This document shows, piece after piece, positions 1-8,431 of a stretch of 64,000 bases of DNA. Source of the stretch: Sporolactobacillus nakayamae (GTDB lineage: Bacteria > Bacillota > Bacilli > Bacillales > Sporolactobacillaceae); assembly GCF_900113325.1 (NCBI RefSeq), contig NZ_FOOY01000016.1, positions 23,479 to 87,478 on the forward strand, given 5' to 3'. Numbering within the stretch: the stretch's first letter is position 1; the number at the start of each line of letters is the position of its first letter. The notes under the pieces are model-generated. The model saw only the letters and a list, made by a program, of their open reading frames with translations. It was not told the origin of the DNA and made no database searches. A program made the position numbers and the translations under genes.

Positions 1-264
1 AAAGAATTACTCGAAAAAAGCATGAAGGAGCATGATTGTGATTGTCTGCGGATTACAGCTGAGCCCGGTTGTTGCGGTGCCTCACTTAATTTTACGCTCG
101 ATCAGTTGAAATCAGGCGAGCAACCGATTAAAATCAATGACGTTTCTGTGATCATGGATGAACAAGCGCAGGAACAGACGGATGCACTGACGATCAATGC
201 CGAAAATGGTCAACTTGTTATCGATGGAGGAAGTTGTGGCTGCGGTTCTTCTGGTTGCTGCTAA
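1..264 (+). CDS. A-type iron-sulfur carrier (HesB/IscA-like), 5' end outside window
   Basis: The frame is open to base 1 and encodes KELLEKS before the first internal ATG at 22, so the gene starts upstream and only its last 87 residues are visible. The KELLEK helix followed by LRI and a glycine/cysteine turn (GCCGAS) is typical of HesB/IscA proteins, which carry Fe-S clusters in the cytoplasm. The C-terminus ends in CGCGSSGCC, richer in cysteine than the usual CGC. It is separated from arsB by a terminator, so it probably belongs to an upstream transcript. Family assignment is good; the exact role (IscA, SufA or a stand-alone HesB-like protein) cannot be told from this part. Confidence 0.8.
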   Translation, partial: KELLEKSMKEHDCDCLRITAEPGCCGASLNFTLDQLKSGEQPIKINDVSVIMDEQAQEQTDALTINAENGQLVIDGGSCGCGSSGCC

Positions 265-282
265 ACAAAGCATTCCTTATAG

Positions 283-323
283 TGGAGTTAGAAAAAATAG
301 TATTCTAACTCCATTTTATTTTT
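283..323 (+). terminator. Rho-independent terminator after the HesB-like gene
   Basis: TGGAGTTAGAA pairs with TTCTAACTCCA around a 9-nt loop and is followed by TTTTATTTTT. Confidence 0.9.
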
Positions 324-359
324 GACTTTATTATCTATGTAGGTAGAAAAGGAGAAACG

Positions 360-1658
360 ATGATGTCTGCACTCTTAGCTATTGTTGTCTTTTTACTCAC
401 GCTTACGCTTGTCATCTGGCAGCCAAAAAATTTATCGATTGGCTGGTCGGCATGCGGAGGCGCACTCGTTGCACTGCTTGTTGGTGTCGTTCATTTAGAT
501 GATGTCTGGACAGTTACCGGTATTATCTGGAATGCCACTCTCGCATTTGTGGCGATTATCATTATCTCATTAATTTTGGACCATATTGGTTTCTTTGAAT
601 GGGCAGCTTTGCACATGGCTCGACTTGCCAATGGAAACGGCATACACATGTTCATCTTTATTTCGATTTTGGGTGCCTTCATCTCTGCACTTTTTGCGAA
701 CGATGGTGGGGCTTTGATTCTAACACCAATTGTATTAGCGATGGTTCGAGCACTGAAATTTGACGAACGACGTGTATTTCCGTTCGTGATTGCCAGCGGC
801 TTTATTGCGGATACCACATCGCTGCCTTTAGTGGTCAGCAACCTGGTTAATATTGTTTCCGCAGACTTTTTTGGTCTATCATTTGGTCAATATGCTCTGC
901 ACATGATTATTCCAACTGTTTTCTCATTAATAGCAAGCATTAGTGTTCTCTATCTCTACTTTCGAAAAGACTGGCCGCAAAACTATCAGATGTCCGACTT
1001 GAAAAAGCCTTCATCAGCACTTAAGGATATTCGAATGTTTCACATTTCAGGGTTTGTCTTAGTCTTCCTGGTCATCGGTTATTTTGCCAGCAGCCTGGTT
1101 AAAATTCCAGTGTCTTTTATTGCGCTCGCTGTAGCCTTTGTTTTCCTTTTTCTCGGAAGTCGGAGTACAGCCATTCATACCAAAGCGATTTTAAAAAGTG
1201 CGCCATGGAGTATTGTGTTCTTTTCCTTAGGTATGTATGTTGTGGTTTATGGCTTGAGAAATGCAGGCATTATTCATCTCCTTTCTCAAGTTATTGAAGC
1301 CGGAGCAAATGGCGGTCTATTTGCTGGCACGCTCATGATGGGCTTTCTTTCTGCAGTCCTGTCTGCGATCATGAACAACATGCCGACGGTCATGATCGAT
1401 GCTCTGTCGATTAAAGCGGCGTCCATAGCCGGAGATATGCATCAAGCGCTTGTTTATGCGAACGTAGTTGGTGCAGATCTCGGACCGAAAATGACGCCGA
1501 TCGGTTCACTTGCAACATTGCTATGGCTTCATGTGCTTTCTGAAAAAGGCGTAAAGATCAGATGGGGAGAGTATTTTAAAATTGGTATTGTGATCACCAT
1601 TCCCGTTCTGTTTGTGACCTTGGTTGGCGTTTATGTATCCATCATTCTCTTGGGGTAA
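360..1658 (+). CDS. arsB: Arsenical/anion efflux membrane protein, ArsB family
   Basis: The 432-residue protein is almost entirely hydrophobic helices, about 12 in number, as in ArsB-type permeases (about 430 residues). Family hallmarks seen are the early [10 protein letters not shown] segment, [12 protein letters not shown] near residues 117-128 and the second-half [11 protein letters not shown] motif near 338-348. ArsB exports arsenite or antimonite, alone or with the ArsA ATPase; no arsA or arsR is nearby. The start at 360 follows GGAG by five bases, with a second ATG directly after. It heads a run of same-strand genes whose products (CoA-disulfide reductase, ArsP-like permease, ArsN-like acetyltransferase) support a metalloid role. 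Substrate is inferred. Confidence 0.85.
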   Translation: MMSALLAIVVFLLTLTLVIWQPKNLSIGWSACGGALVALLVGVVHLDDVWTVTGIIWNATLAFVAIIIISLILDHIGFFEWAALHMARLANGNGIHMFIFISILGAFISALFANDGGALILTPIVLAMVRALKFDERRVFPFVIASGFIADTTSLPLVVSNLVNIVSADFFGLSFGQYALHMIIPTVFSLIASISVLYLYFRKDWPQNYQMSDLKKPSSALKDIRMFHISGFVLVFLVIGYFASSLVKIPVSFIALAVAFVFLFLGSRSTAIHTKAILKSAPWSIVFFSLGMYVVVYGLRNAGIIHLLSQVIEAGANGGLFAGTLMMGFLSAVLSAIMNNMPTVMIDALSIKAASIAGDMHQALVYANVVGADLGPKMTPIGSLATLLWLHVLSEKGVKIRWGEYFKIGIVITIPVLFVTLVGVYVSIILLG

Positions 1659-1724
1659 AAGATTGTGATTCATTTTAGCTATCGTTTCTTTTGTGAAAAT
1701 TCTATAAAGTTATGGACAGACGAC

Positions 1725-1754
1725 TTGTTATATATAACTGATTGCTTATATAAT
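1725..1754 (+). promoter_or_regulatory. Candidate sigma-A promoter for the CoA-disulfide reductase
   Basis: TTGTTA and TATAAT are separated by 18 bp, about 45 bp upstream of the ATG at 1798. Confidence 0.5.
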
Positions 1755-1797
1755 AAAATCAGCAAACAATGATAAACTTAAAAATCCGGAGGGAACA

Positions 1798-3456
1798 ATG
1801 AGAATTGTCGTTATAGGATCGGTAGCAGCAGGAACGAGTGTTGCAGCGAAAGCGAGAAGAAATACAGAAAATGCTGAGATTGTGGTCTATGACCAAGATA
1901 AAGATATTTCCTATTCCGTATGTGGTATTCCCTACTTTGTGGGTGAAGAAGTGGAATCAATCGATAAGTTAACACCGAGAAACGCGACATGGTTTAAGAA
2001 ACGTTATAACGTTGATATTTTTACCGAGCATCGTGTTACCCATATTGATCCTTATAAGAAAGAATTGCAAATTACAAATTTACAAACAGGCCAGGCAATC
2101 ACCGACACTTATGACGTACTTGTTCTGGCAACGGGGGCCGCGCCGGTTACTCCGGAAGCCTTTATCGATCAAAAATGGGACAATGTATTTCAAGTAAGGA
2201 ATATTCAAAATGCCATTTCTATTCGAGCGTTTGTCGATACTCATAAACCGAAGAAGGCAACAATTCTAGGTGCCGGATTTATTGGCCTAGAGATGGCGGA
2301 ACAACTTTTTAATGAAGGCATAGAGGTTACTCTGATCCAGCGCGGGAAACAAGTCATGAAACATATGGATCCGGATATGGCTTTTCGAGTTGAGAATCTT
2401 TTGCGAGATAAAGGTATTCGTGTGCTCCTCGAAACAACCGTCGCAGAAGTAGTTGGCACGCCGTTTGTGAACGCTGTGAAAACGGACACCAGTGAGATTA
2501 TTGATACGGATATGGTTATCCTCGCAACTGGGGTCAGGCCAAATACAAAACTGGCCCAAGAGGCGGGCATAACTATAGGCGGCACAGGAGCCGTGCAAGT
2601 CGATAAGAAAATGCGGACGAATGTGAGCACAATCTATGCGGTCGGGGATGTCGCAGAGAGTTATTCTTTAATTACTGGAAAACCGATTTATCGCCCGCTA
2701 GGATCGACAGCAAATAAAATGGGTCGTATTGCAGGCGATGTGATAACCGGAGGTTGTTTGGAACATCGTGGCATTTTAGGTACAGGTATTGTCCGTGTGT
2801 TTGATATGGCTGTTGCTCAAACAGGGCTGACAGAAAAAGAAGCTCGGGAAGCAGGATATGATATTGCCGTTTTATATAATATTAAACCGGATAAAGCGGA
2901 TTATCTTGGTGGAATAGAACTGACGATTAAAGCGATTGCTGATAAAGCAACAGGACGTGTACTGGGTGCTCAAATCACAGGAATAAATGGTGTTGATAAA
3001 CGTATTGATGTGCTCGCAACTGCAATTTCTTTTAAGGCGAAAGCGGAAGATCTGTTTCATTTAGATCTTGCTTATGCGCCGCCGTTTGCGACAACGAAGG
3101 ACCCTGTTTTGTATGCTGGAATGGCTTTAGACAACGCATTAAAAAGAAATCCATTAATCACCCCTGAAGAATTGATAAAGAAACAGCAAATGAATGAGCG
3201 TTTACAAATTATTGACGCTCGGTCGCCAAAACAATATGCGGTTTCTTCTGTAGAAGGCGCGATCAATGTTCCACTGGCCGATCTCCGGGAAAAAGCACAA
3301 ACTTTGGATCCCTCAATTTCCACGATTACTTATTGTAATAAAGGGGTAACGGGGAACGCTGCTCAAAATATTTTGCTGAACTTAGGATTTAAGCAGGTCT
3401 TTAATCTATCTGGCGGGAATAAAAATTACCAAATGTACCGTCACATGAAGAAATGA
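1798..3456 (+). CDS. CoA-disulfide reductase with C-terminal rhodanese domain
   Basis: This 552-residue flavoprotein has an N-terminal FAD motif (GSVAAGTS), the redox cysteine at about residue 42 in SVCGIPYF, a central NAD(P)H-binding motif (GAGFIGLE) and a dimerisation domain. A rhodanese module occupies roughly 455-550, with its active cysteine at about 513 in CNKGVTG. Such CoADR-RHD fusions reduce CoA disulfide, per- or polysulfides using NAD(P)H, and help keep low-molecular-weight thiols reduced. ATG follows GGAGG at normal spacing. Its position between ArsB and a Cys-rich MarR regulator suggests support of thiol pools during metalloid stress (inference). Length is normal for the fused form and no key residue is missing. 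Confidence 0.9.
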   Translation: MRIVVIGSVAAGTSVAAKARRNTENAEIVVYDQDKDISYSVCGIPYFVGEEVESIDKLTPRNATWFKKRYNVDIFTEHRVTHIDPYKKELQITNLQTGQAITDTYDVLVLATGAAPVTPEAFIDQKWDNVFQVRNIQNAISIRAFVDTHKPKKATILGAGFIGLEMAEQLFNEGIEVTLIQRGKQVMKHMDPDMAFRVENLLRDKGIRVLLETTVAEVVGTPFVNAVKTDTSEIIDTDMVILATGVRPNTKLAQEAGITIGGTGAVQVDKKMRTNVSTIYAVGDVAESYSLITGKPIYRPLGSTANKMGRIAGDVITGGCLEHRGILGTGIVRVFDMAVAQTGLTEKEAREAGYDIAVLYNIKPDKADYLGGIELTIKAIADKATGRVLGAQITGINGVDKRIDVLATAISFKAKAEDLFHLDLAYAPPFATTKDPVLYAGMALDNALKRNPLITPEELIKKQQMNERLQIIDARSPKQYAVSSVEGAINVPLADLREKAQTLDPSISTITYCNKGVTGNAAQNILLNLGFKQVFNLSGGNKNYQMYRHMKK

Positions 3457-3472
3457 TGATAAAGAAAATAGG

Positions 3473-3508
3473 AAACAATCATGCTGCCGAACATGATTGT
3501 TTTTATTT
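3473..3508 (+). terminator. Rho-independent terminator after the CoADR gene
   Basis: AAACAATCATG pairs with CATGATTGTTT and is followed by a T-rich run (TTTTATTTC). Confidence 0.9.
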
Positions 3509-3551
3509 CTGGAAATAGTAAATTAAAATAATAAAGTTCATGAATAAATAG

Positions 3552-3567
3552 TTGCAAAATACAAATA
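3552..3567 (+). promoter_or_regulatory. Candidate MarR operator upstream of marR
   Basis: TTGCAAAATACAAATA lies about 35 bp before the marR start. Its core TTGCA-N3-TACAA is an imperfect inverted repeat of the kind MarR proteins bind. An almost identical 16-mer (14 of 16 matching) lies upstream of the permease gene at 4135. Confidence 0.5.
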
Positions 3568-3602
3568 TAAGATTTATAATTTGAATCAATGGAGGAATAG
3601 CT

Positions 3603-4067
3603 ATGGAAAACCTTAGAGAACCCTTTCAAATTATGGTCAGGCGTTTCGGCTTGCTGGCCAAGTACTGCTGCTCCACCGGCGGATACAATATTTCGCTTGT
3701 GCAAAGCCATATTCTTTACGAGATTGAGCGTAAATCCGGTCAGTCCATGCAAATGGTTGCTGAAACACTTGGGATTGATATTACGACATTCAGCAGGCAG
3801 ATCCAGACACTCGTCAAGATGGATCTTGTGAAAAAGTCGCCGAGCCCGGATGACGGAAGAGTATTCATTCTTACTTTGACAGACGAGGGCCTTCAAACGG
3901 CTGAAAGCATCGACAATCAGATGAATGCCTTCCTTGAAGACGTTTTTTCGAGAATGAGCAGTTTTGAAAAGGATACGGTCATGCACTCCATTGATTTGCT
4001 AAACCGATCAATGGCTGCGTCGGAACATTGTTGCTCTCCTGTGTCGTGTAAAAAAGATCAAGATTGA
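3603..4067 (+). CDS. MarR family regulator with paired cysteines
   Basis: A 154-residue winged-helix protein. The recognition region SMQMVAETLGIDITTFSRQI and the wing DDGRVFILTLTDEG are classic MarR. Unusually it has a Cys-Cys pair near the N-terminus (YCCSTGG, about 22-23) and a C-terminal tail EHCCSPVSC, placed where a thiol-reactive metalloid could be bound. The gene sits between the CoADR gene and an ArsP-type permease, and a similar TTGCA-type motif precedes both marR and the permease gene, suggesting self-regulation and control of the permease. It may replace ArsR as the metalloid sensor in this cluster. Family is certain; the ligand is inferred. Confidence 0.85.
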   Translation: MENLREPFQIMVRRFGLLAKYCCSTGGYNISLVQSHILYEIERKSGQSMQMVAETLGIDITTFSRQIQTLVKMDLVKKSPSPDDGRVFILTLTDEGLQTAESIDNQMNAFLEDVFSRMSSFEKDTVMHSIDLLNRSMAASEHCCSPVSCKKDQD

Positions 4068-4134
4068 GTCTTTTGAGAGCGGGCATAATCATGGAACACA
4101 TAAGGTTTTTTATTAACTTGGTTCTATTATAAAC

Positions 4135-4150
4135 TTGCATTATACAAATA
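4135..4150 (+). promoter_or_regulatory. Candidate MarR operator upstream of the permease gene
   Basis: TTGCATTATACAAATA matches 14 of 16 bases of the motif in front of marR at 3552. It sits just downstream of a TATTATAA -10-like stretch and just before the ribosome site, where binding would block transcription. Confidence 0.5.
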
Positions 4151-4165
4151 AATGGAGGGCCAAAA

Positions 4166-5032
4166 ATGCTCTGGACAATTTTTCAAAGTTTCCTATCAAT
4201 TGCTTTGGAACTTACCGTACTGTTTATTGGCATTTCTTTTCTTATTAGTTTGATTCAGGGATTGATCCCTTATGAAAAATTGAATGGTTATTTAAGCGGA
4301 AGAAATACTGCTTTGGGTGTGCTGGCTGCTCTGGTTCTCGCTTTTATTACACCTTTTTGTTCCTGCTCAACCATTCCAGTCATTGTAAACTTGTTGAAAG
4401 AAAAAGTTCGATTCGGAATTGTTATGGTTTTTCTCTTTTCTTCTCCGGTTCTCGACCCTACGATTATTACCCTAATGGGCGCGATGCTGGGTGTTAAAGT
4501 TGCCGTCGCATATACAGTGATCACGTCGATTCTATCAACGGCGATTGGCTTGCTACTCGAAAAATTAGGTTTTGAAAAGTCGGTGAAGCAGGTGATCATG
4601 ACAGGATATGAGGAGAGCTCACAGAAATTCAGTTTAAAAAGAGCACTACAGGAAACAATCGGGCTTATGAAAACCGTTTACCCATACTTAATTATCGGCG
4701 CGGCGATCGGTGCAGTGATCCATGGAGCCGTACCCACTGAATGGATTTCCTCTACTTTTGGAGGAGACCAGTGGTGGATTGTTCCGATAGCAGCAATCAT
4801 CGGGATCCCGCTCTATATTCGGTTATCAATGATGATTCCAATGTCGCAAATGTTAATTGTTAAAGGCATGGCGGTCGCTCCCGTGATGGCACTTATGATC
4901 AGTTCAGCCGGTGCAAGTTTGCCGGAACTTGCGCTGCTCAACTCAATTTTCCAAAAAAAATTGGTGACAGCCTTTGTTATCTCGGTCTTTGCCATGGCAA
5001 CAATTTCCGGATTCCTGTTTTATCTAATATAG
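4166..5032 (+). CDS. Permease of the ArsP/DUF318 family
   Basis: A 288-residue integral membrane protein with about eight helices. The motif TPFCSCSTIP at residues 62-71 is the signature of the ArsP/YraQ permease family, in which members export trivalent organoarsenicals or related compounds. A second-half repeat region (PMSQMLIVKG) is also present. The start follows GGAGG at 4154. It lies downstream of the Cys-rich MarR gene and directly upstream of a 45-residue Cys-rich peptide. Length is slightly short of the 300-350 residues of many members, but both halves are present. Substrate assignment rests on family and context. Confidence 0.85.
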   Translation: MLWTIFQSFLSIALELTVLFIGISFLISLIQGLIPYEKLNGYLSGRNTALGVLAALVLAFITPFCSCSTIPVIVNLLKEKVRFGIVMVFLFSSPVLDPTIITLMGAMLGVKVAVAYTVITSILSTAIGLLLEKLGFEKSVKQVIMTGYEESSQKFSLKRALQETIGLMKTVYPYLIIGAAIGAVIHGAVPTEWISSTFGGDQWWIVPIAAIIGIPLYIRLSMMIPMSQMLIVKGMAVAPVMALMISSAGASLPELALLNSIFQKKLVTAFVISVFAMATISGFLFYLI

Positions 5033-5066
5033 CTATCAAAGCCATTTATTAAAGGAGGTGAGGTCG

Positions 5067-5204
5067 ATGAGTTTCAAAATAAAATTATTTGAAAAGAAGA
5101 AAGATCATTCCTGCTGCAACATTAAGATTGAGGAAGTTAAGGCAGAGGAGCAAACAAAGTCTTGTTGCCATTCTGAAAAAGCGGATGCGGAAAAATCTAA
5201 GTAA
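5067..5204 (+). CDS. Small cysteine-rich protein in the metalloid cluster
   Basis: A 45-residue open frame from an ATG preceded by an excellent ribosome site (AAAGGAGGTGAG, 5051-5062). The sequence is highly charged, with two Cys-Cys pairs in DHSCCNIK and TKSCCHSE, ending in a lysine/glutamate-rich tail; there is no signal peptide or membrane segment. It begins 35 bp after the permease stop and is followed by the acetyltransferase, so it is likely co-transcribed. Paired cysteines in so small a protein suggest metal or metalloid binding, perhaps as a chaperone delivering thiolated ligand to the permease. I recognise no named family; the function is inference, but the ribosome site and context make translation likely. 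Confidence 0.75.
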   Translation: MSFKIKLFEKKKDHSCCNIKIEEVKAEEQTKSCCHSEKADAEKSK

Positions 5205-5238
5205 ACATCGTTTATTCTCTAGGAAGAAGTGAGTCTCA

Positions 5239-5751
5239 TTGATAGTCAATCAAGTGAACGTTCAGATTGATCGTATGAAAGAATCTGATTGGAATCAGGT
5301 GAAACAGATCTATTTAGATGGGATTAGAACAGGAATCTCAACCTTTCAAACCGAGGCGCTGGAGTGGGAAGAGTGGGACAAAGCTCATGTTTTGTCATGC
5401 CGAATCGTTGCGCGTTCGGAAGATTTTATTCTAGGTTGGGCCGCGTTAAGTCCCACTTCTAGCCGCTGTTGTTATAAAGGAATTGGTGAAGTGAGTATTT
5501 ACATGAGTGAAAAGAGTAAGAGACTCGGAGTCGGAACAGCGCTTTTACAGCGTTTAATCCTCGAAGCAGAGAACAATGGCTTTTGGACACTGCAATCTTC
5601 AATTATTAGGGGAAACAGAGCAAGCCGGGCGTTGCATGAAAAGTGCGGGTTTAGAGAAATCGGCTTCAGGGAAAAAATAGCGCAAATGCCTGATGGAGCT
5701 TGGCATGATGTTGTTCTCGTTGAACGGAGAAGTTCTGTCATTGGCAATTAA
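5239..5751 (+). CDS. GNAT N-acetyltransferase, phosphinothricin/ArsN-like
   Basis: The 170-residue protein has the GNAT fold. It carries an early MKESDWNQVKQIYLDGI segment, the acetyl-CoA loop SKRLGVGTALLQRL and the late GFREIGFREKIAQMPDGAWHD stretch typical of phosphinothricin acetyltransferase (Pat) and its ArsN relatives. Such enzymes acetylate the amino group of phosphinothricin-like or arsenical amino acids. The start used is TTG at 5239 after AGGAAG; no better in-frame ATG exists nearby. As last gene of the arsenic-type cluster, an organoarsenical substrate is attractive but unproven. Confidence 0.8.
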   Translation: MIVNQVNVQIDRMKESDWNQVKQIYLDGIRTGISTFQTEALEWEEWDKAHVLSCRIVARSEDFILGWAALSPTSSRCCYKGIGEVSIYMSEKSKRLGVGTALLQRLILEAENNGFWTLQSSIIRGNRASRALHEKCGFREIGFREKIAQMPDGAWHDVVLVERRSSVIGN

Positions 5752-5788
5752 AAGGTTTCTTACTGTTTACAGTACTTGCCTGTTGCCC

Positions 5789-5823
5789 AAAAAGAGCTTG
5801 GATCCCTTTCGCAAGCTCTTTTT
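5789..5823 (+). terminator. Rho-independent terminator closing the metalloid cluster
   Basis: AAAAAGAGCTT pairs with AAGCTCTTTTT around a 13-nt loop. Confidence 0.85.
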
Positions 5824-5926
5824 GCATCCAAAAAAAACATTGTAGGAGGAGACTTAAATAACTAAATACATTGACAAACGTATACAAATGTATTGATATA
5901 TAGACATAAGGAAGGTGTCTATATAG

Positions 5927-6544
5927 ATGTATAAACCACAAGAATTTGCAGATATGCTTGGCGTATCTGTGAAAACATTGCAAAGATGGGATAATGAAGG
6001 AAAATTAATTGCAAAGCGTAATCCTAAAAATAGGAGGTACTATACCCATAAACAATATAGTGACTATGTTGGCGAATCCAATAAGGGCAGAACAATCATT
6101 TACGCTCGTGTATCGTCCAGTGGACAAAAGGATGACCTTACTAATCAAGTTGAATTCTTAAAACAATTTGCAAATGCAAAAGGACTCATTGTCGACGAAA
6201 TATTTACTGATATTGGCTCGGGATTAAATTATAATCGTAAGAAATGGAATAAAATACTCCAAGATGCAATGCGAGGCAACATATCGACTGTTGTTATTGC
6301 TCATAAAGATCGTTTTATTCGGTTCGGTTGTGAGTGGTTTGAAAATTTCTTGGAATCAAATGGCGTAAAAATCATTATTGTTAAGAATGAAAAGCTATCG
6401 CCACAAGAAGAATTGGTTCAGGATTTAACAAGTATCATACATGTATTTAGTTGTCGTATTTATGGATTAAGGAAGTATAAAAAAAAGATTAAGGAGGATG
6501 ATGAACTTGCTGAAAGCGTACAAGACAGAACTAAAGCCGAATGA
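5927..6544 (+). CDS. tnpA: IS607 family serine recombinase (transposase A)
   Basis: This 205-residue protein has an N-terminal MerR-like helix-turn-helix (MYKPQEFADMLGVSVKTLQR) followed by a serine resolvase catalytic domain with YARVSSSGQ, whose first serine (about residue 63) is the expected nucleophile. The later AHKDRFIRFG segment provides the conserved arginines. The small size and HTH-first order distinguish IS607 recombinases from other resolvases. Its last 47 bases overlap tnpB in another frame. Intact, so the element may be active. Confidence 0.92.
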   Translation: MYKPQEFADMLGVSVKTLQRWDNEGKLIAKRNPKNRRYYTHKQYSDYVGESNKGRTIIYARVSSSGQKDDLTNQVEFLKQFANAKGLIVDEIFTDIGSGLNYNRKKWNKILQDAMRGNISTVVIAHKDRFIRFGCEWFENFLESNGVKIIIVKNEKLSPQEELVQDLTSIIHVFSCRIYGLRKYKKKIKEDDELAESVQDRTKAE

Positions 6545-7691
6545 AGAGCAACTATTCATCATCCGAAAAACGATGGGGGTTGGTCGATATGTATACAATT
6601 TATTCTTAGATGTAAACAGACAACGTTACGAGACGGATTACTGGTACATGAATGCCTATGCTTTTTCTAAATGGTTGAACAATGATTATTTGGAGGCAAA
6701 TCCAACTGAAATGTGGATCAAATCTGTTCATGCTAAATCGATTAAACAATCAATCATTAATGCAGATCAAGCCATGAAGAAGTTTTTCAAACGTCAGGCA
6801 GGATTTCCTAAATTTAAGTCACGTAAAAGGGATTGGGGATCCTTTTATTTCTTCAAAAATGGCTCAAAACAATTTATTGACTGCGAAAGACACAGGATTA
6901 AGATTCCGACATTAGGATGGGTAAGAATAAAAGAAAAAGGCTATATTCCAACAGACAAGAACAACTTTGTTATTAAGTCAGGAACAATTAAAGAAAAAGC
7001 TAATCGTTATTATTTAAGCATCATCGTTGAACAGCAAGACACTAAGAAGCAGGTAACTAATGCAGAACCTATTGGAATCGATCTTGGTGTTAAAACGTTT
7101 GCAGTGTTAAGTACAGGCGAATCGAAGCCAACGATCAATAAGTTAAGCCACATAAGAAAGACTAGGAAATCATTAAAGCGTCAACAACGCAAATTATCAC
7201 GTAGGTATGAGGCACTAAAAATAAGAAAATTTAAAATGAAAAGAGGTGAGTCTGCTACTGAATTTAACCTAGATAAGCAGAAATTAAAAGTGCAAAAACT
7301 TCATCAGCACCTTACAAACATTACTAAAGATCATCATAACAAATTCGTGCATGAATTAGCGACAACCAAGCCAAGTTATATAGCGATTGAAGATCTTAAT
7401 GTAAAAGGTATGATGAAGAATCGGCATTTATCTAAGGCGGTCGCACAGCAAGGATTCTACGATTTCAGAATTAGATTGACAAATAAATGTAAGGAATTAG
7501 GAATATCTCTGCATGTTGTTAATCGCTTTGAATCAACTTCTAAGATTTGTCATAACTGTGGTCATAAAAAGATAGATTTAAAGCTATCAGATAGAATCTA
7601 CCATTGTGACAATTGCGGATATACAACTGACCGAGATTATAATGCCGCTCTTAATATTCGAGACACACAAAACTTTAAGCTAGCACTTTAA
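6498..7691 (+). CDS. tnpB: TnpB, RNA-guided endonuclease of IS607/IS605 elements
   Basis: A 397-residue TnpB with the full RuvC set: Asp195 in IGIDLGVKT, Glu298 in IAIEDLNVKG and the late aspartates at 378-380 in TDRDYNAALNI. A four-cysteine zinc finger (351, 354, 370, 373) precedes the last motif. TnpB proteins cut DNA guided by an omega RNA made from the element's right end and favour retention of the transposon. The gene starts inside tnpA (ATGATG at 6498, after AAGGAGG). All catalytic residues are present, so it should be functional. Confidence 0.93.
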   Translation: MMNLLKAYKTELKPNEEQLFIIRKTMGVGRYVYNLFLDVNRQRYETDYWYMNAYAFSKWLNNDYLEANPTEMWIKSVHAKSIKQSIINADQAMKKFFKRQAGFPKFKSRKRDWGSFYFFKNGSKQFIDCERHRIKIPTLGWVRIKEKGYIPTDKNNFVIKSGTIKEKANRYYLSIIVEQQDTKKQVTNAEPIGIDLGVKTFAVLSTGESKPTINKLSHIRKTRKSLKRQQRKLSRRYEALKIRKFKMKRGESATEFNLDKQKLKVQKLHQHLTNITKDHHNKFVHELATTKPSYIAIEDLNVKGMMKNRHLSKAVAQQGFYDFRIRLTNKCKELGISLHVVNRFESTSKICHNCGHKKIDLKLSDRIYHCDNCGYTTDRDYNAALNIRDTQNFKLAL

Positions 7692-7830
7692 AAGCTATTT
7701 AAAGTGTGTACCGTGGGCTACACGGGAATTAACGACTGTGGACTGTTATACAAACCTTATTAGTCGGATCATGATGAAATGGGACAGGAAGAAGCAGTAA
7801 AAATCTAGGACATATACATTTGTATATGTT
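7684..7830 (+). ncRNA. Candidate omega RNA (TnpB guide scaffold)
   Basis: Known TnpB elements produce a guide RNA from the end of tnpB to the right end of the element. This 147-bp stretch is noncoding and structured. CACTTTAAA (7684-7692) pairs with TTTAAAGTG (7698-7706) across the tnpB stop codon, and CCGTG-GGCTA-CACGG forms a second hairpin at about 7711-7725. Boundaries are inferred and no sequence family was matched. Confidence 0.5.
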
Positions 7831-7889
7831 TTCAGTAGCAGACAAGTACAACAAACGTTTTCTCATGGGAGAAAGTTATTTTTAGCCCT

Positions 7890-7918
7890 CGCGTCAGCCC
7901 AATACTGACGCGGTTTTT
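7890..7918 (+). terminator. Rho-independent terminator
   Basis: CGCGTCAG pairs with CTGACGCG and is followed by GTTTTTC. It lies just outside the IS607 right end. Confidence 0.85.
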
Positions 7919-7957
7919 CAGACATCGAAAATAGATCCTATCGTCAGGTTCAAAAAA

Positions 7958-8365
7958 TCACTTGATAATTAATACGGGACAATGCGCTCTTACAACTGCT
8001 CTATGACTGACACTTCCTAGAACCATTTCTTGTAGGGCATTTAATCCACGACTTCCAAGAATAATGAGATCAAACTTTTCTTCATTCGCATGGGAAACAA
8101 TCATTGTTCCTGGTTCTCCATGGACTACTTTTAGTTCATAGGATACATTCGCTTTTTGAAAGACTTCCTTCACTTCTTCTAAAGTTGTTTCTCTTACCTT
8201 TTTTATGTCTTGATGGAGCACTTCTGATTTCACCTTTTCAATATCAATGACATTAATAATTTCCACACTGGAATCCTGCACGAGTAACGCCATTGCAACA
8301 GCATGCTCTGCGGCTCTTTTAGAATGTTCTGATCCATCAAAAGCTAATAAGATTTTCTTATACAT
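7958..8365 (-). CDS. Universal stress protein, UspA family
   Basis: A 135-residue cytoplasmic protein beginning MYKKILLAFDGS and containing the ATP-binding loop GSRGLNALQEMVLGSVSHRA, the UspA signature. ATP-binding USPs respond to starvation and stress. I chose the ATG at 8365 because it follows GGGGGATTAGGG and matches the usual family start; the frame is open 20 residues further upstream without homology. It lies downstream of the SulP transporter on the same strand, a pairing common in bacilli, with a stem-loop between them, so it may be co-expressed with partial termination. Confidence 0.9.
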   Translation of the reverse strand: MYKKILLAFDGSEHSKRAAEHAVAMALLVQDSSVEIINVIDIEKVKSEVLHQDIKKVRETTLEEVKEVFQKANVSYELKVVHGEPGTMIVSHANEEKFDLIILGSRGLNALQEMVLGSVSHRAVVRAHCPVLIIK

Positions 8366-8386
8366 CCCTAATCCCCCGATATATAA

Positions 8387-8429
8387 GAGGGTGTTCGAAA
8401 AGTTCTCCGTCGCCTTCTCGAACACCCTC
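8387..8429 (-). other. Strong stem-loop between sulP and usp
   Basis: GAGGGTGTTCGAAAAG (8387-8402) pairs almost perfectly with CTTCTCGAACACCCTC (8414-8429). On the minus strand it begins 3 bp after the sulP stop, but no T-run follows, so it may be a weak terminator or an mRNA-stabilising or processing hairpin. Confidence 0.7.
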
Positions 8430-8431
8430 GA

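Larger units (their letters stand above)
5868..7832 (+). mobile_element. IS607-type insertion sequence
   Basis: The element holds overlapping tnpA (serine recombinase) and tnpB genes on one strand, the IS607 arrangement. ATACAAATGTAT at 5882-5893 on the left recurs inverted as ATACATTTGTAT at 7814-7825 on the right, consistent with recombinase-binding ends. The left copy lies in the 17-bp spacer of a good promoter (TTGACA 5871, TGATAT 5894), so TnpA may repress itself. Exact ends are uncertain because IS607 elements have no long terminal inverted repeats. It lies between the acetyltransferase terminator and a separate terminator at 7890. Confidence 0.8.
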
